Shown piece by piece: positions 53,119 through 60,667 of a stretch of DNA of 64,000 bases. This stretch comes from Pseudomonadota bacterium. Its GTDB lineage: Bacteria; Pseudomonadota; Alphaproteobacteria; Rhizobiales; Xanthobacteraceae. The notes below the pieces were generated by a model. It made no database searches. It was not told where the DNA came from and saw nothing but the letters and a program-made list of their open reading frames with translations. Every line of letters starts with the position of its first letter. Position 1 is the stretch's first letter. Both the position numbers and the translations under genes were made by a program. The stretch is from contig JAEYAW010000030.1 in assembly GCA_023404675.1 (NCBI GenBank), positions 248,001 to 312,000 on the forward strand, read 5' to 3'.

Positions 53119-53718
53119 TCAGGCGTATTTGGCCAGCTTCCCGTCCGAAAACACGTAAACCACGCCCTGCTCGATATAGAGGTCGGCGGCCTCCTCGGGC
53201 CGCTTCAGGCCCATCGCGACCATCAGCGCCCGTGCCGTGCCGCCGTGCGCCACCGTGACGATGTCCGATGAGACCGAGCCGTGCCAGTCACGCATCCGCT
53301 CGGTCAGGGTCACATAGGTCTCGCCCCCGGGAGGTGCGGTGCCCCACTTGTCGGCGCTGCGCCGGGCGAACAGGGCGGGATCGGCGGCCTCCATCTCGGC
53401 CAGCGTGAAGCCTTCCCAGCGGCCATAGCGGATTTCGCGCAGCCGGTCGTCGAGGTCATAGCCCTGCGCCGGCAGTCCCAGCGCGGCGCGCAGCAGTTCC
53501 ATGGTCATGCGGGTGCGGCCGAGCGGGCTTGCCACATACGGCAGCGCCGCCGGATCGCGCCCCTCGCGCTTCAAGAGGTCGCCGAGAATGCCGCCAGCGG
53601 CCGAGGCCTGTGCGCGGCCGGTGTCGTTGAGAGGAATGTCCTGCCCGCCCTGAAAGCGGCCGGCGGCGTTCCAGGAGGTTTCGCCGTGGCGGATGTAGTA
53701 GATCGTCGGAGAAGGCAT
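53119..53718 (-). CDS. Histidine phosphatase family protein
   Basis: A 199-residue branch-1 histidine phosphatase (phosphoglycerate-mutase fold). The catalytic RHG motif is in YYIRHGETSWNAAGRFQG, the second Arg in VASPLGRTRMTMEL, Glu in LREIRYGRWEGFT, and the second His in VTVAHGGTARAL. Substrates in this family range from phosphosugars to phosphoproteins. It lies downstream of alkB on the same strand (42-base gap) and may be on the same transcript. Confidence 0.92.
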   Translation of the reverse strand: MPSPTIYYIRHGETSWNAAGRFQGGQDIPLNDTGRAQASAAGGILGDLLKREGRDPAALPYVASPLGRTRMTMELLRAALGLPAQGYDLDDRLREIRYGRWEGFTLAEMEAADPALFARRSADKWGTAPPGGETYVTLTERMRDWHGSVSSDIVTVAHGGTARALMVAMGLKRPEEAADLYIEQGVVYVFSDGKLAKYA

Positions 53719-53760
53719 CGGGACCGTATCGCAAACCAGAGACGGCCGTGTTCTAGATCA

Positions 53761-54423
53761 TCACCGCGCCTTGCGGAAGGTCAGGTTGATCCGATTGGGG
53801 CCGAGGCGCGGATGCTCGCCCTCGCGCAGCGGCGCGATGCCGTGGAAGAACAGCCGCGACGGCCCGCCCCACACCATCACGTCGCCATGATGCAGCGGGA
53901 TGCGCTGTGTCTTGTCGCTGCGGACCGGGCCGCCGAACAGGAAGGTTGCAGGCAGCCCCAGCGACACCGAGACGATAGGCGCTGTGACGTCGCGCTCGTC
54001 CTTGTCCTGATGCGTGGCCATCTTCGCGCCGGGGTCATAACGGTTGACGAGACAGGAGTCGGGCGCGAACCCTGTGAACCCTGCCCTCTCCGCTGCGCAT
54101 TCCGCGAGCGATGCAAACACCTCCGGCATCGCGGGCCACGGCTTGCCGCTCAGCGGATCGAACGGCTCGTAACGATAACCACGGCGATCCGTGATCCAGC
54201 CCACCTCGCCGCAACTGGTCGTCGCCACCGACATCACATAGCCGCCCGGCGTCGTCATGTGCCGGAACGGCGCAGCCGCGACGATGGCGTCGAGTGCCGC
54301 GAGCAGCGCGTCCTCAAAGGCGAGCGCGAAGCCGGGCAGCAGCATTGCGCCCTCGGCGATCATCGCGGGCGGGCGTGGTTCTTCCAGCGTTTCGAACAGA
54401 TCGCGCATGTCGGAAGACGTCAT
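53761..54423 (-). CDS. alkB: AlkB-type DNA oxidative demethylase
   Basis: A 220-residue Fe(II)/2-oxoglutarate dioxygenase that repairs 1-methyladenine and 3-methylcytosine in DNA and RNA by oxidative demethylation. Iron ligands are His138-x-Asp140 (THQDKDE) and His194 (LFFHGIAP). 2-oxoglutarate contacts are Asn127/Tyr129 (LVNRYDPG) and Arg211/Asn213/Arg217 (NRINLTFR). Substrate-binding loop residues YVMSVATTSCGEVGW are also typical. It starts one base after the TGA of the upstream Ada-zinc/2OG oxygenase gene, so the two are translationally coupled. Confidence 0.95.
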   Translation of the reverse strand: MTSSDMRDLFETLEEPRPPAMIAEGAMLLPGFALAFEDALLAALDAIVAAAPFRHMTTPGGYVMSVATTSCGEVGWITDRRGYRYEPFDPLSGKPWPAMPEVFASLAECAAERAGFTGFAPDSCLVNRYDPGAKMATHQDKDERDVTAPIVSVSLGLPATFLFGGPVRSDKTQRIPLHHGDVMVWGGPSRLFFHGIAPLREGEHPRLGPNRINLTFRKAR

Positions 54424-54424
54424 A

Positions 54425-55393
54425 TCACTTGGCGTCGTGAAAAATCACGCCGAGAGTATGACGCCGTCCCTTGCGGACTTCGCTGACGCCGTGGCGCAGG
54501 TTGACGCGATAGGCGCCCCGCGCGCCCTGCACCGGCCGATGGTGAACCGCGAAGATCACGCCATCGCCCTGCGCAAGCGGCACCACCGCCGCGCGGCTCT
54601 GCATCCGCGGGCGCTGCTCGGTGATGACGAATTCGCCGCCTTCGAAATCGCGGCCCGGCTCCGACAGCAGGAACGCCACCTGCAACGGAAACACATGCGC
54701 GCCGTAGAGATCCTGATGCAGGCAATTGTAATCACCGGGACCATAGCGCAGCAGCAGCGGCGTCGGACGGGTCTGCCCGGCCTCATGGCAGCGGCGCAGG
54801 AACGACGGCAGGTCCGGCGGATAGCGGACATCGCTGCCGAGCGTCTCGTTCCAGCGATTGGCGACCTCCACCAGCGGCGCGTAAAGTGCTTCGCGCAACG
54901 CCGCGACCGCGTCCGGCAGCGGATCAGAAAAGTACTGATACTCGCCGCGCCCGAAGCCGTGCCGCGCCATCACGATCTTGCTGCGGAAATGGGCGGGCTG
55001 ATCATATAATGCGGCCAGCTTCTCGCACGCGGATGGTTCGAGCAGCCCCTTCAGCACCGCCCATCCGTTGCGGTCGAGGCTCGCGGCGATCTCGGACCAC
55101 GGCTGCGCCGATATATCCGGGGCTGGCCCGCGCGGCGCGCGCCATCTCTGCGGCTGATCCGGCCGGCAGCGTCTGCAGGCCCTGAAGCCGGCCGCCTCCG
55201 CATCGGCGGGCGTCGCATGAAAGGCCACGTTCTCGGGCCTGGGCCGCGCCGAACATGACGGCCTGCAATAAACGCCGGTGGTGCGGACCGAATAGACGAA
55301 GCGCCCGTCGGCCAGGCGGTCCCGCGCCACCATGGCCGCCCAGCGCGGATCGCTGGTGACGGTCGCAGGGTCGATCCGCGTATGGCTGTTCAT
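54425..55393 (-). CDS. Ada-type zinc domain fused to a 2OG-Fe(II) DNA-repair oxygenase
   Basis: A 322-residue two-domain protein. Residues 10-80 match the N-terminal methyl-phosphotriester domain of Ada: DPRWAAMVARDRLADGRFVYSV, then Cys43-x3-Cys47 and Cys73-x2-Cys76, the same spacing as the zinc/methyl-acceptor cysteines of E. coli Ada. Residues about 95-322 form a 2OG oxygenase of the Oxygenase-NA type (PF09859-like), with His226-x-Asp228 (LHQDLYG), a distal His (VHHRPVQG) and HTLGVIFHD at the end. There is no AraC HTH and no MGMT domain. Start: ATG at 55393 with GGAGG five bases upstream. It probably repairs alkylated DNA together with AlkB. Confidence 0.85.
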   Translation of the reverse strand: MNSHTRIDPATVTSDPRWAAMVARDRLADGRFVYSVRTTGVYCRPSCSARPRPENVAFHATPADAEAAGFRACRRCRPDQPQRWRAPRGPAPDISAQPWSEIAASLDRNGWAVLKGLLEPSACEKLAALYDQPAHFRSKIVMARHGFGRGEYQYFSDPLPDAVAALREALYAPLVEVANRWNETLGSDVRYPPDLPSFLRRCHEAGQTRPTPLLLRYGPGDYNCLHQDLYGAHVFPLQVAFLLSEPGRDFEGGEFVITEQRPRMQSRAAVVPLAQGDGVIFAVHHRPVQGARGAYRVNLRHGVSEVRKGRRHTLGVIFHDAK

Positions 55394-55523
55394 CGCTGCC
55401 TCCTGTCCTGATCGCATCCATTGTCGTGCTGGCCGGAGGCGCCCGCCACCCGCTTTCCGCCACGCCTCGTCGCATGCGCGGGACGCAGGGCTGGTCTGGC
55501 ACAGCCCTGTGCGAAAACCGCAA

Positions 55524-55567
55524 TGCTGCCTTTTCATGACAGCATCATCGTGCCACCATTTTTGGTG
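55524..55567. promoter_or_regulatory. Two small dyads between the repair operon and the DUF1194 gene
   Basis: ATGCTG-N11-CAGCAT (55524-55546) and CACCA-TTT-TGGTG (55555-55567) lie in the 194-base divergent spacer. Either could be an operator; I see no Ada-box (AAAGCGCA) or alphaproteobacterial SOS box here. Confidence 0.3.
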
Positions 55568-55587
55568 TAACGATGGGGGACGGCCTG

Positions 55588-56424
55588 ATGCGCTGGTGTG
55601 TCTCGATCGGACTCATGCTGGTGCTCGCCGCCCTGATCGGCAGCGACACGGCCGGCAACGCGGCCCCAAATGGCGGGTCGCTGCTCGCACAACAGGGCGA
55701 CGACGCCCGGCAGGTCGATGTCCTGCTGGTTCTGGCGGTCGATGTGTCCTACTCCATGGACCTCGACGAACTCGCCGTGCAACGCGAGGGGTATGCCCAG
55801 GCCATCCTCTCCAAGGATTTTCTTCAGGCGCTCAAGAGCGGCCCCAACGGCCGCATCGCCGTGACCTATTTCGAGTGGGCCGCCTCGACAGATCAGAAGA
55901 TCATCCTGCCCTGGCGTCTCATCGACGGCCCTGAATCGGCGGACGCGGTCGCCGCGGAAATCTCGCGCACGCCGATCCGGCGCGCCTCGCGCACCTCCAT
56001 CTCCGGTGCCATTCAGTTCGCCATGTCGCTGATCGCCCAGAGCGACTACAGGGGACTTCGCCGCGTCATCGACATTTCCGGCGACGGGCCGAACAACAAC
56101 GGCGCGCCGGTGACGATCGCCCGCGACGAAGCGACATCGAAAGGAATCATTATCAACGGCCTGCCCATTCAGGTGAAACAGCCGTCCTACTCGACGATGG
56201 ATATCGAGAACCTTGATCAATATTACGAGGACTGCGTGATCGGCGGCCCCGGCTCCTTCGTCGTGCCGATCCAGGAGCGGGAGAAATTCAAGGAGGCGAT
56301 CCGCACCAAGCTGATCATGGAGGTCGCCGACAGCGCGCCCCGCACCGTCCCGGCAGCGGCGGGACCGCCGCGCTCGGACTGCATGATCGGCGAGAAAATC
56401 TGGCAGGACCGCTGGGGGCGGTGA
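55588..56424 (+). CDS. Secreted DUF1194 protein with von Willebrand A-like fold
   Basis: A 278-residue exported protein of the DUF1194 family. A signal peptide covers about residues 1-26 (hydrophobic SIGLMLVLAALIG). The vWA-like domain follows with a MIDAS-type DVSYSMD motif, TYFEWAAS, RTSISGAIQFAM (second MIDAS part) and IDISGDGPNNNG (third part). The function is unknown; metal-dependent protein binding is likely from the intact MIDAS pattern. GGGGGA seven bases before the ATG at 55588 favours it over the ATG five codons earlier (55573). Confidence 0.85.
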   Translation: MRWCVSIGLMLVLAALIGSDTAGNAAPNGGSLLAQQGDDARQVDVLLVLAVDVSYSMDLDELAVQREGYAQAILSKDFLQALKSGPNGRIAVTYFEWAASTDQKIILPWRLIDGPESADAVAAEISRTPIRRASRTSISGAIQFAMSLIAQSDYRGLRRVIDISGDGPNNNGAPVTIARDEATSKGIIINGLPIQVKQPSYSTMDIENLDQYYEDCVIGGPGSFVVPIQEREKFKEAIRTKLIMEVADSAPRTVPAAAGPPRSDCMIGEKIWQDRWGR

Positions 56425-56431
56425 TCTTCGC

Positions 56432-57688
56432 TCACCCTCTTGCAAACCGCGCGACGATCTCGACATGCGCCGAGTGCCGGAACTGATCGACCGGCGTGAT
56501 GCGCTCCAGCCGATAGCCGCCGTCGATCAGGGTCCGCGCGTCGCGCGCGAAGGTCGCGGCGTTGCAGGAAACCGCCACCACAATAGGCACGCGGCTGTTC
56601 GCCAGTTGCGCCGTCTGCGCCGCCGCGCCCTGGCGTGGCGGATCAAACACCACGGCGTCATAGGATCGCAGTTCCGGCACCGCGAGCGGACGGCGGAACA
56701 AGTCGCGCGGCTTCGCCATCACGGGCTTCAGCTTCGGCGTACCGCGCACCGCCTTGGCCAGCGCCTCCACCGCGCCCGCATCGCTGTCGAACGCCGCCAC
56801 ACGGCGGCGCTGCGCCAGCCGCAGGGCAAACGGCCCGACGCCGCAAAACAGATCCGCCACATTCGACGCCTTGCCGCAATGCGCCACGACAAGATCGCCC
56901 AGCGTCTCCTCGCCCGCCCGCGTCGCCTGCAGAAATGACGCCGGCGGCAGCGTCACGCGCGCCGGGCCCATCGCGATCACCGGCGGCGCGCGCATCAGCA
57001 CCAGCTCGCCGTGGCGCGTCAGCCGCGACAGTCGCAGCCGCTCGGCCAGTTGCGCCAGCGCCGAAGTCATCGCGGGCGACAGCGGGCCGGAGCCGCGCAC
57101 ATCCACGTCCGGCCCGGTTTCGGTGGCGGTGATCTGGATGTCGAGCGGCTTGGCGGCGGGCTTCAGCACCTCGGCAACGGCGCGCGCGATATCGAACGCG
57201 CCGCTCAGCTCCGGCACCAGAATGGGGCAGCCATCCAGCGGCACGATGGCATGGCTGCCGGCCGCCGCGAAACCTGTATGCAACACTCCCTCGCCGCCAC
57301 GCCGCGCATGGGCGGTCAGCCGGCGGCGGCCCTCGCCATGGGCATCGATCAGATCATCGACCGCGCCATCGATCCCGGCCTGCGCCAGCGCCTCGACCAC
57401 GAGCTGACGCTTCCACGAGCGATAGGGTGCAGGCTGCCAGTGCTGGATCGCGCAACCGCCGCAGACCCCGAAATGCGCACAGAACGGATCGACGCGTTCA
57501 GGACTGGCGCGCGCGATGTGAAGGAGACGCGCGCGGCCACTCTCCGCCATGGCAAGATCGACCGAGACGATCTCCCCCGGCAACGCATACGGCACGAACA
57601 GCGGCGCGCCAGCGCCGCGCACCACGCCGTCGCCGCGATGACCGACGTGATCGATCGCCACCTGTTCGATGGTGGAGGAATCAGCCAC
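56432..57688 (-). CDS. rlmD: TrmA/RlmC/RlmD-family RNA uracil-C5 methyltransferase
   Basis: A 418-residue SAM-dependent m5U methyltransferase. A TRAM domain is at the N-terminus (IDHVGHRGDGVVRGAGAPLFVPYALPGE), then a 4Fe-4S cysteine set (CAHFGVCGGC and a further Cys in the core), the SAM motif VADLFCGVGPFALRLA, the catalytic cysteine in VVAVSCNAATFARD and the general base in HVEIVARF. The presence of the FeS cluster points to an RlmD/RlmCD-like rRNA enzyme, but the target base cannot be read from the sequence, so the symbol is tentative. It overlaps the TlyA-family gene by eight bases. Confidence 0.88.
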   Translation of the reverse strand: MADSSTIEQVAIDHVGHRGDGVVRGAGAPLFVPYALPGEIVSVDLAMAESGRARLLHIARASPERVDPFCAHFGVCGGCAIQHWQPAPYRSWKRQLVVEALAQAGIDGAVDDLIDAHGEGRRRLTAHARRGGEGVLHTGFAAAGSHAIVPLDGCPILVPELSGAFDIARAVAEVLKPAAKPLDIQITATETGPDVDVRGSGPLSPAMTSALAQLAERLRLSRLTRHGELVLMRAPPVIAMGPARVTLPPASFLQATRAGEETLGDLVVAHCGKASNVADLFCGVGPFALRLAQRRRVAAFDSDAGAVEALAKAVRGTPKLKPVMAKPRDLFRRPLAVPELRSYDAVVFDPPRQGAAAQTAQLANSRVPIVVAVSCNAATFARDARTLIDGGYRLERITPVDQFRHSAHVEIVARFARG

Positions 57689-58421
57689 GGCGCGCGCCGA
57701 GAAAGAATTCGAGATTGCCGTCGCCGCCCGCGATCGAGGATGGAAACACCTCGATGTCGCGGCAACCGAGCGTGGCGGCCAGCGCCGCGATCTCGTCGCA
57801 CACCGCGCGGTGCACGGCGGCGTCGCGCACGATGCCTTTCTTCGCCGCGCCGCGCGGGGCCTCGAACTGCGGCTTGATCAGCGCCAGCAGCTGCGTCGGC
57901 ACGCCCGCGAGTTCGAGCGCGACCGGCAGCACCTGCTTCAGCGAGATGAAGCTGACGTCGATCACCACCACGTCCGGCCGCGCGGGCAGACGTTTGCCCG
58001 CAAGGTCACGGATGTCCGTCTCCTCCATGGAGACGATCCGGGCATGACCGTGCAGGCTGGGATGCAACTGGCCATGCCCGACATCGATGGCGAACACGGT
58101 CGCCGCCCCCTCGGCGAGCAGCACCTCGGTGAAGCCGCCCGTGGACGCGCCGACATCGAGGCAGACGTGGTCCTCGATCTCCAGCGGATAGCGCTCCAGC
58201 GCCCCGGCCAGTTTCACGCCGCCACGCGACACCCATGGATGCTCGGGCGCGGCCGAAATCTCCACGTCCACGGCCAGCATCTCGGACGGCTTCGACACGG
58301 TCTTGCCGCCAGCCACGACGAGACCCGCCGCGATCGCCGCCTGGGCGCGCGCGCGACTCTCGAACAGGCCGCGTTCGACGAGCAGCGTATCGGCGCGGCT
58401 TTTTTTTGTGGCTTCGGTCAA
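57681..58421 (-). CDS. tlyA: TlyA-family rRNA 2'-O-methyltransferase with S4 domain
   Basis: A 246-residue protein with an N-terminal S4 RNA-binding domain (RADTLLVERGLFESRARAQAAIAAG) and an FtsJ-like methyltransferase: LDVGASTGGFTEVLL (SAM), DVSFISLKQVLP (catalytic region) and LIKPQFEAP (Lys). TlyA methylates cytidines in 16S/23S rRNA, and some members have haemolysin annotations without being toxins. No ATG gives a typical N-terminus; TTG at 58421 places the S4 domain at residue 8, while ATG at 58487 would add 22 unconserved residues. An A8 run lies five codons after the TTG. It overlaps the downstream TrmA-family gene by eight bases. Confidence 0.87.
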   Translation of the reverse strand: MTEATKKSRADTLLVERGLFESRARAQAAIAAGLVVAGGKTVSKPSEMLAVDVEISAAPEHPWVSRGGVKLAGALERYPLEIEDHVCLDVGASTGGFTEVLLAEGAATVFAIDVGHGQLHPSLHGHARIVSMEETDIRDLAGKRLPARPDVVVIDVSFISLKQVLPVALELAGVPTQLLALIKPQFEAPRGAAKKGIVRDAAVHRAVCDEIAALAATLGCRDIEVFPSSIAGGDGNLEFFLGARRG

Positions 58422-58533
58422 TGGCGGGTCCGGAGTGCGAAGAGAATCTGCCGGATATGTCGGAAATCTCGGCCCCCGGCGCAACATCGTTCCGCATCAT
58501 AGCGCGGCACCGGGAGGTGCCGCCGACAGCAAC

Positions 58534-58566
58534 AAAAAAAGGCCGGGGCGTCACCGCACCCGGCCT
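58534..58566 (-). terminator. Rho-independent terminator of bfr
   Basis: On the minus strand AGGCCGGG and CCCGGCCT form an eight-base-pair stem with an 11-base loop, followed by TTTTTTT. It lies 18 bases after the bacterioferritin stop codon. Confidence 0.88.
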
Positions 58567-58583
58567 CGTGGCTCCGGCGAGGA

Positions 58584-59072
58584 TCAGTCGGCGTCCGACT
58601 CGAGCCCGCCGACATGCTTCTGCGTGTAGAGTTCGAGACCGATCCGCTTGATCAGATCGAGCTGCTTTTCGAGAAAGTCGATATGGCCTTCCTCGTCCTT
58701 CATCAGGCTCTCGAACAGATCGCGCGAAACATAGTCCTTGACGCCGTGGCTGTAGGTGGCCGCCTCCTCATAGAGCGCGCGCGCGCCGACTTCGGCCGCC
58801 AGATCGCACTCGATGATCTCCTTGACGTCCTGTCCGATGCGAAGCGGATCCAGCACCTGCATGTTTGGAAAACCGTCGAGGAACAGGATGCGATCCGTGA
58901 AGCGGTCCGCGTGATGCATTTCCTCGATGGATTCCTTGCGCCAGTACTTGGCCAGTTCCATCAGCCCCCAGTTGTCGAGCAGGCGGTAGTGGAGCCAGTA
59001 CTGGTTGATGGCGGTCAGCTCGCTCCGCAACCCCTTGTTGAGATAGTCGATGACCTTCGGATCACCCTTCAT
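58584..59072 (-). CDS. bfr: Bacterioferritin
   Basis: A 162-residue iron-storage protein that assembles into a 24-mer and oxidises and stores iron. All ferroxidase ligands fall at the canonical numbers: Glu18, Glu51, His54, Glu94, Glu127 and His130. Met52, the haem ligand between subunits, is also present (EEMHHADR). It has its own terminator and a perfect Irr-type iron control element 54 bases upstream of the start. The gene for its partner ferredoxin, Bfd, is directly upstream on the same strand. Repression by Irr in low iron is expected from rhizobial examples. Confidence 0.97.
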   Translation of the reverse strand: MKGDPKVIDYLNKGLRSELTAINQYWLHYRLLDNWGLMELAKYWRKESIEEMHHADRFTDRILFLDGFPNMQVLDPLRIGQDVKEIIECDLAAEVGARALYEEAATYSHGVKDYVSRDLFESLMKDEEGHIDFLEKQLDLIKRIGLELYTQKHVGGLESDAD

Positions 59073-59125
59073 GTCCTGCTCCGTTCCTGACGCGACGCGT
59101 GGCCGAAATGGCCCCGGGAATTCAA

Positions 59126-59142
59126 TTTAGAACTCTTCTAAA
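59126..59142. promoter_or_regulatory. Iron control element (Irr box) upstream of bfr
   Basis: TTTAGAA-CTC-TTCTAAA is a perfect 17-base dyad identical in form to the ICE motif bound by the haem-responsive regulator Irr in Rhizobiales. It lies 54 bases before the bfr start and 107 bases beyond the bfd stop, so it belongs to bfr. The AT-rich patch stands out from its GC-rich surroundings. Confidence 0.88.
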
Positions 59143-59248
59143 GAGAATCTCAGGTGAGGGCAAGCCTCCTTGCGGGCCGTACAGGAGGAACCAACAGGAA
59201 CTCTGGACGGGAAAAACTGCTTGTCGCGGCGGGGAAGTTCGCCGCCGG

Positions 59249-59569
59249 TCAGGCGTGCGACGCGTTCCCGGCATCCGCCGCCGCAGACGCACCACGGAGC
59301 GCTTCGTGTCCCGCGTGGTGGTGGGGATGGGCATGCGGATGATGATGATCGTGGCTGGTGTGAGGGCAGCCGGCCTGACATCCCGAACTGCAGGCCGCTG
59401 TCAGCGCCTCCGCCATGATCGCGCGGATGGTGCGGGCGCAGCGGCCGCACTGGGCGCTGCAGCCGAGGCATCCGTAGACCTGCCCGGTGCTCAACGGACG
59501 GGTCGTCGGCGCGGACACAACCGCGCGAACATCACTGTCCGTCAGGACGTTGCAGGAACAAACGATCAT
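59249..59569 (-). CDS. bfd: Bacterioferritin-associated ferredoxin with a histidine-rich C-terminal tail
   Basis: A 106-residue [2Fe-2S] protein. The Bfd domain occupies residues 1-58: MIVCSCNVLTD (Cys4, Cys6) and CSAQCGRCARTI (Cys41, Cys44) supply the cluster ligands, with two extra cysteines at 34 and 37. Bfd reduces the haem of bacterioferritin to release stored iron. Unusually, residues 60-88 add CSSGCQAGC and a stretch with eleven histidines in nineteen residues (HTSHDHHHPHAHPHHHAGH), which suggests metal binding. The usual Bfd length is about 60-90 residues. The start lacks a clear ribosome binding site. Confidence 0.88.
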   Translation of the reverse strand: MIVCSCNVLTDSDVRAVVSAPTTRPLSTGQVYGCLGCSAQCGRCARTIRAIMAEALTAACSSGCQAGCPHTSHDHHHPHAHPHHHAGHEALRGASAAADAGNASHA

Positions 59570-59755
59570 TTCGCCACGGATGTCTTTCAGGGGCCGGACT
59601 GGCACTTGGAATAGTGAGCCTGACCTCCGGACGCAAAGAGAAAAGGCCCGATTTCAAGTGATTCCAAACTGCGTCCGGGCACTCGCCCGCGTTCGGGCGC
59701 GATCACGCACCCGCGCCGCCGAAATTTTACCACGCGGCCCGATTGGGGCACGCCC

Positions 59756-59770
59756 GTTCATTGAACGTTC
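59756..59770. promoter_or_regulatory. GTTC-N7-GTTC motif (SOS-box shape)
   Basis: GTTC-attgaac-GTTC fits the alphaproteobacterial LexA consensus GTTC-N7-GTTC, and the palindrome TTGAACGTTCAA (59761-59772) overlaps it. It lies 67 bases upstream of the small secreted protein gene. About one or two chance matches are expected in this much DNA. Confidence 0.25.
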
Positions 59771-59837
59771 AAGGGATCTGTGGGAATTTGCGTCACCCGA
59801 TCGGTTCGGGCAACTGGATGGTCTGAAGGGTCCTCCC

Positions 59838-60164
59838 ATGTACAAGACAGTGATGGCTATCGCCGCTGCCGCCATGCTGGCGGCCTCGGCTGTCGCGACT
59901 CCCACCCCGGCCAAGGCGAACGATGTCGGCGCCGCGATTGCCGGCGGCATCCTCGGCGGTGCGATCGTCGGTGGCGCGATTGCCGGCAGCCGGCCTTATT
60001 ACGGTCCGGGCTATGCCTATGGTCCGGGTTACGGTCCCGGCTATTACGGCGGCCCGGCTTATGTTGCCGGTCCCCCGGTTTATGGTCCGCCCTGCTACTG
60101 GCAGCGTCAGCGGTTCTGGGATGGTTACGGCTGGCGGGTGCGCCGCATCCGCGTGTGCGGCTGA
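59838..60164 (+). CDS. Small secreted Gly/Tyr/Pro-rich protein, paralogue 1
   Basis: A 108-residue protein with a signal peptide (MAIAAAAMLAASAVATP, cleavage near AKA-N). A glycine-zipper-like segment follows (AAIAGGILGGAIVGGAIAG), then a Gly-Pro-Tyr repeat region (YGPGYAYGPGYGPGYYGG) and a conserved end, RQRFWDGYGWRVRRIRVCG, with two cysteines (PPCYW and VCG). AAGGG before the ATG supports the start. The same end block recurs in the next gene. Proteins of this kind are frequent in Bradyrhizobiaceae, have no known function and are probably envelope-associated. Confidence 0.8.
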   Translation: MYKTVMAIAAAAMLAASAVATPTPAKANDVGAAIAGGILGGAIVGGAIAGSRPYYGPGYAYGPGYGPGYYGGPAYVAGPPVYGPPCYWQRQRFWDGYGWRVRRIRVCG

Positions 60165-60355
60165 ACCGAGCCCGGGCTTTCAAGGTCTTCCACCGGATCG
60201 CGGACGGCGCTTCATGAAAGCGCCGTAAAGTATCCGTGATGTGGCAACCGACGAATCCCTTTCCGCTACGTCCGTAACGCAGTATCAATCCGGCCGTAGC
60301 GGCATCGGCGCCGCCAGTCACGACAGCGCGGATCGCGCATCCTTAGGAGACTCAC

Positions 60356-60640
60356 ATGATGAAAGCAGCTTCGACGGCGCTGGCCATGGCCGCGATCGCT
60401 GGCTCGCTGGCGATCACCGCGCCGGCGGCTCAGGCGCGCGATGGCGAGATCGCCGCCGGTGTCGTCGGCGGACTGATCGGCGGAGCGCTGCTGGGCGGCG
60501 CTCTCGCGAACAGGCCACCCCCGCCGCCCTACGCCGCTCCGGCCCCGGTCTATGTCGAGGAGCCGCCGTGCCGCTGGGTGCGCGAACGCTTCTGGGACGG
60601 CTATGGCTGGCGCGTACGCCGGGTCGAGGTTTGCGACTGA
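60356..60640 (+). CDS. Small secreted glycine-zipper protein, paralogue 2
   Basis: A 94-residue protein with a signal peptide (ALAMAAIAGSLAITAPAAQA) and a glycine-zipper segment (AAGVVGGLIGGALLGGALAN). A proline-rich spacer (RPPPPPYAAPAPVYVEEPP) follows, then the end block RERFWDGYGWRVRRVEVCD shared with the preceding gene, including both cysteines. GGAG six bases before the first of two adjacent ATGs fixes the start. The two genes are tandem on the same strand 191 bases apart, and a terminator follows this one. They look like a duplication that diverged in the middle region. Confidence 0.8.
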   Translation: MMKAASTALAMAAIAGSLAITAPAAQARDGEIAAGVVGGLIGGALLGGALANRPPPPPYAAPAPVYVEEPPCRWVRERFWDGYGWRVRRVEVCD

Positions 60641-60667
60641 GCCAGACCCGCACGCTTCGACGAATGC

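Noticed and set aside
53281..54486. A 401-codon plus-strand frame opposite the phosphatase and alkB genes
   Set aside because: Both minus-strand genes have complete active sites; the plus frame has none.
57681..58421. Haemolysin
   Set aside because: TlyA proteins carry that name historically, but the S4 and FtsJ-like methyltransferase motifs show an rRNA methyltransferase.
58534..58566. Terminator assigned to the TlyA gene
   Set aside because: The T-run follows the stem on the minus strand directly after bfr, and tlyA begins downstream of it, so it terminates bfr.
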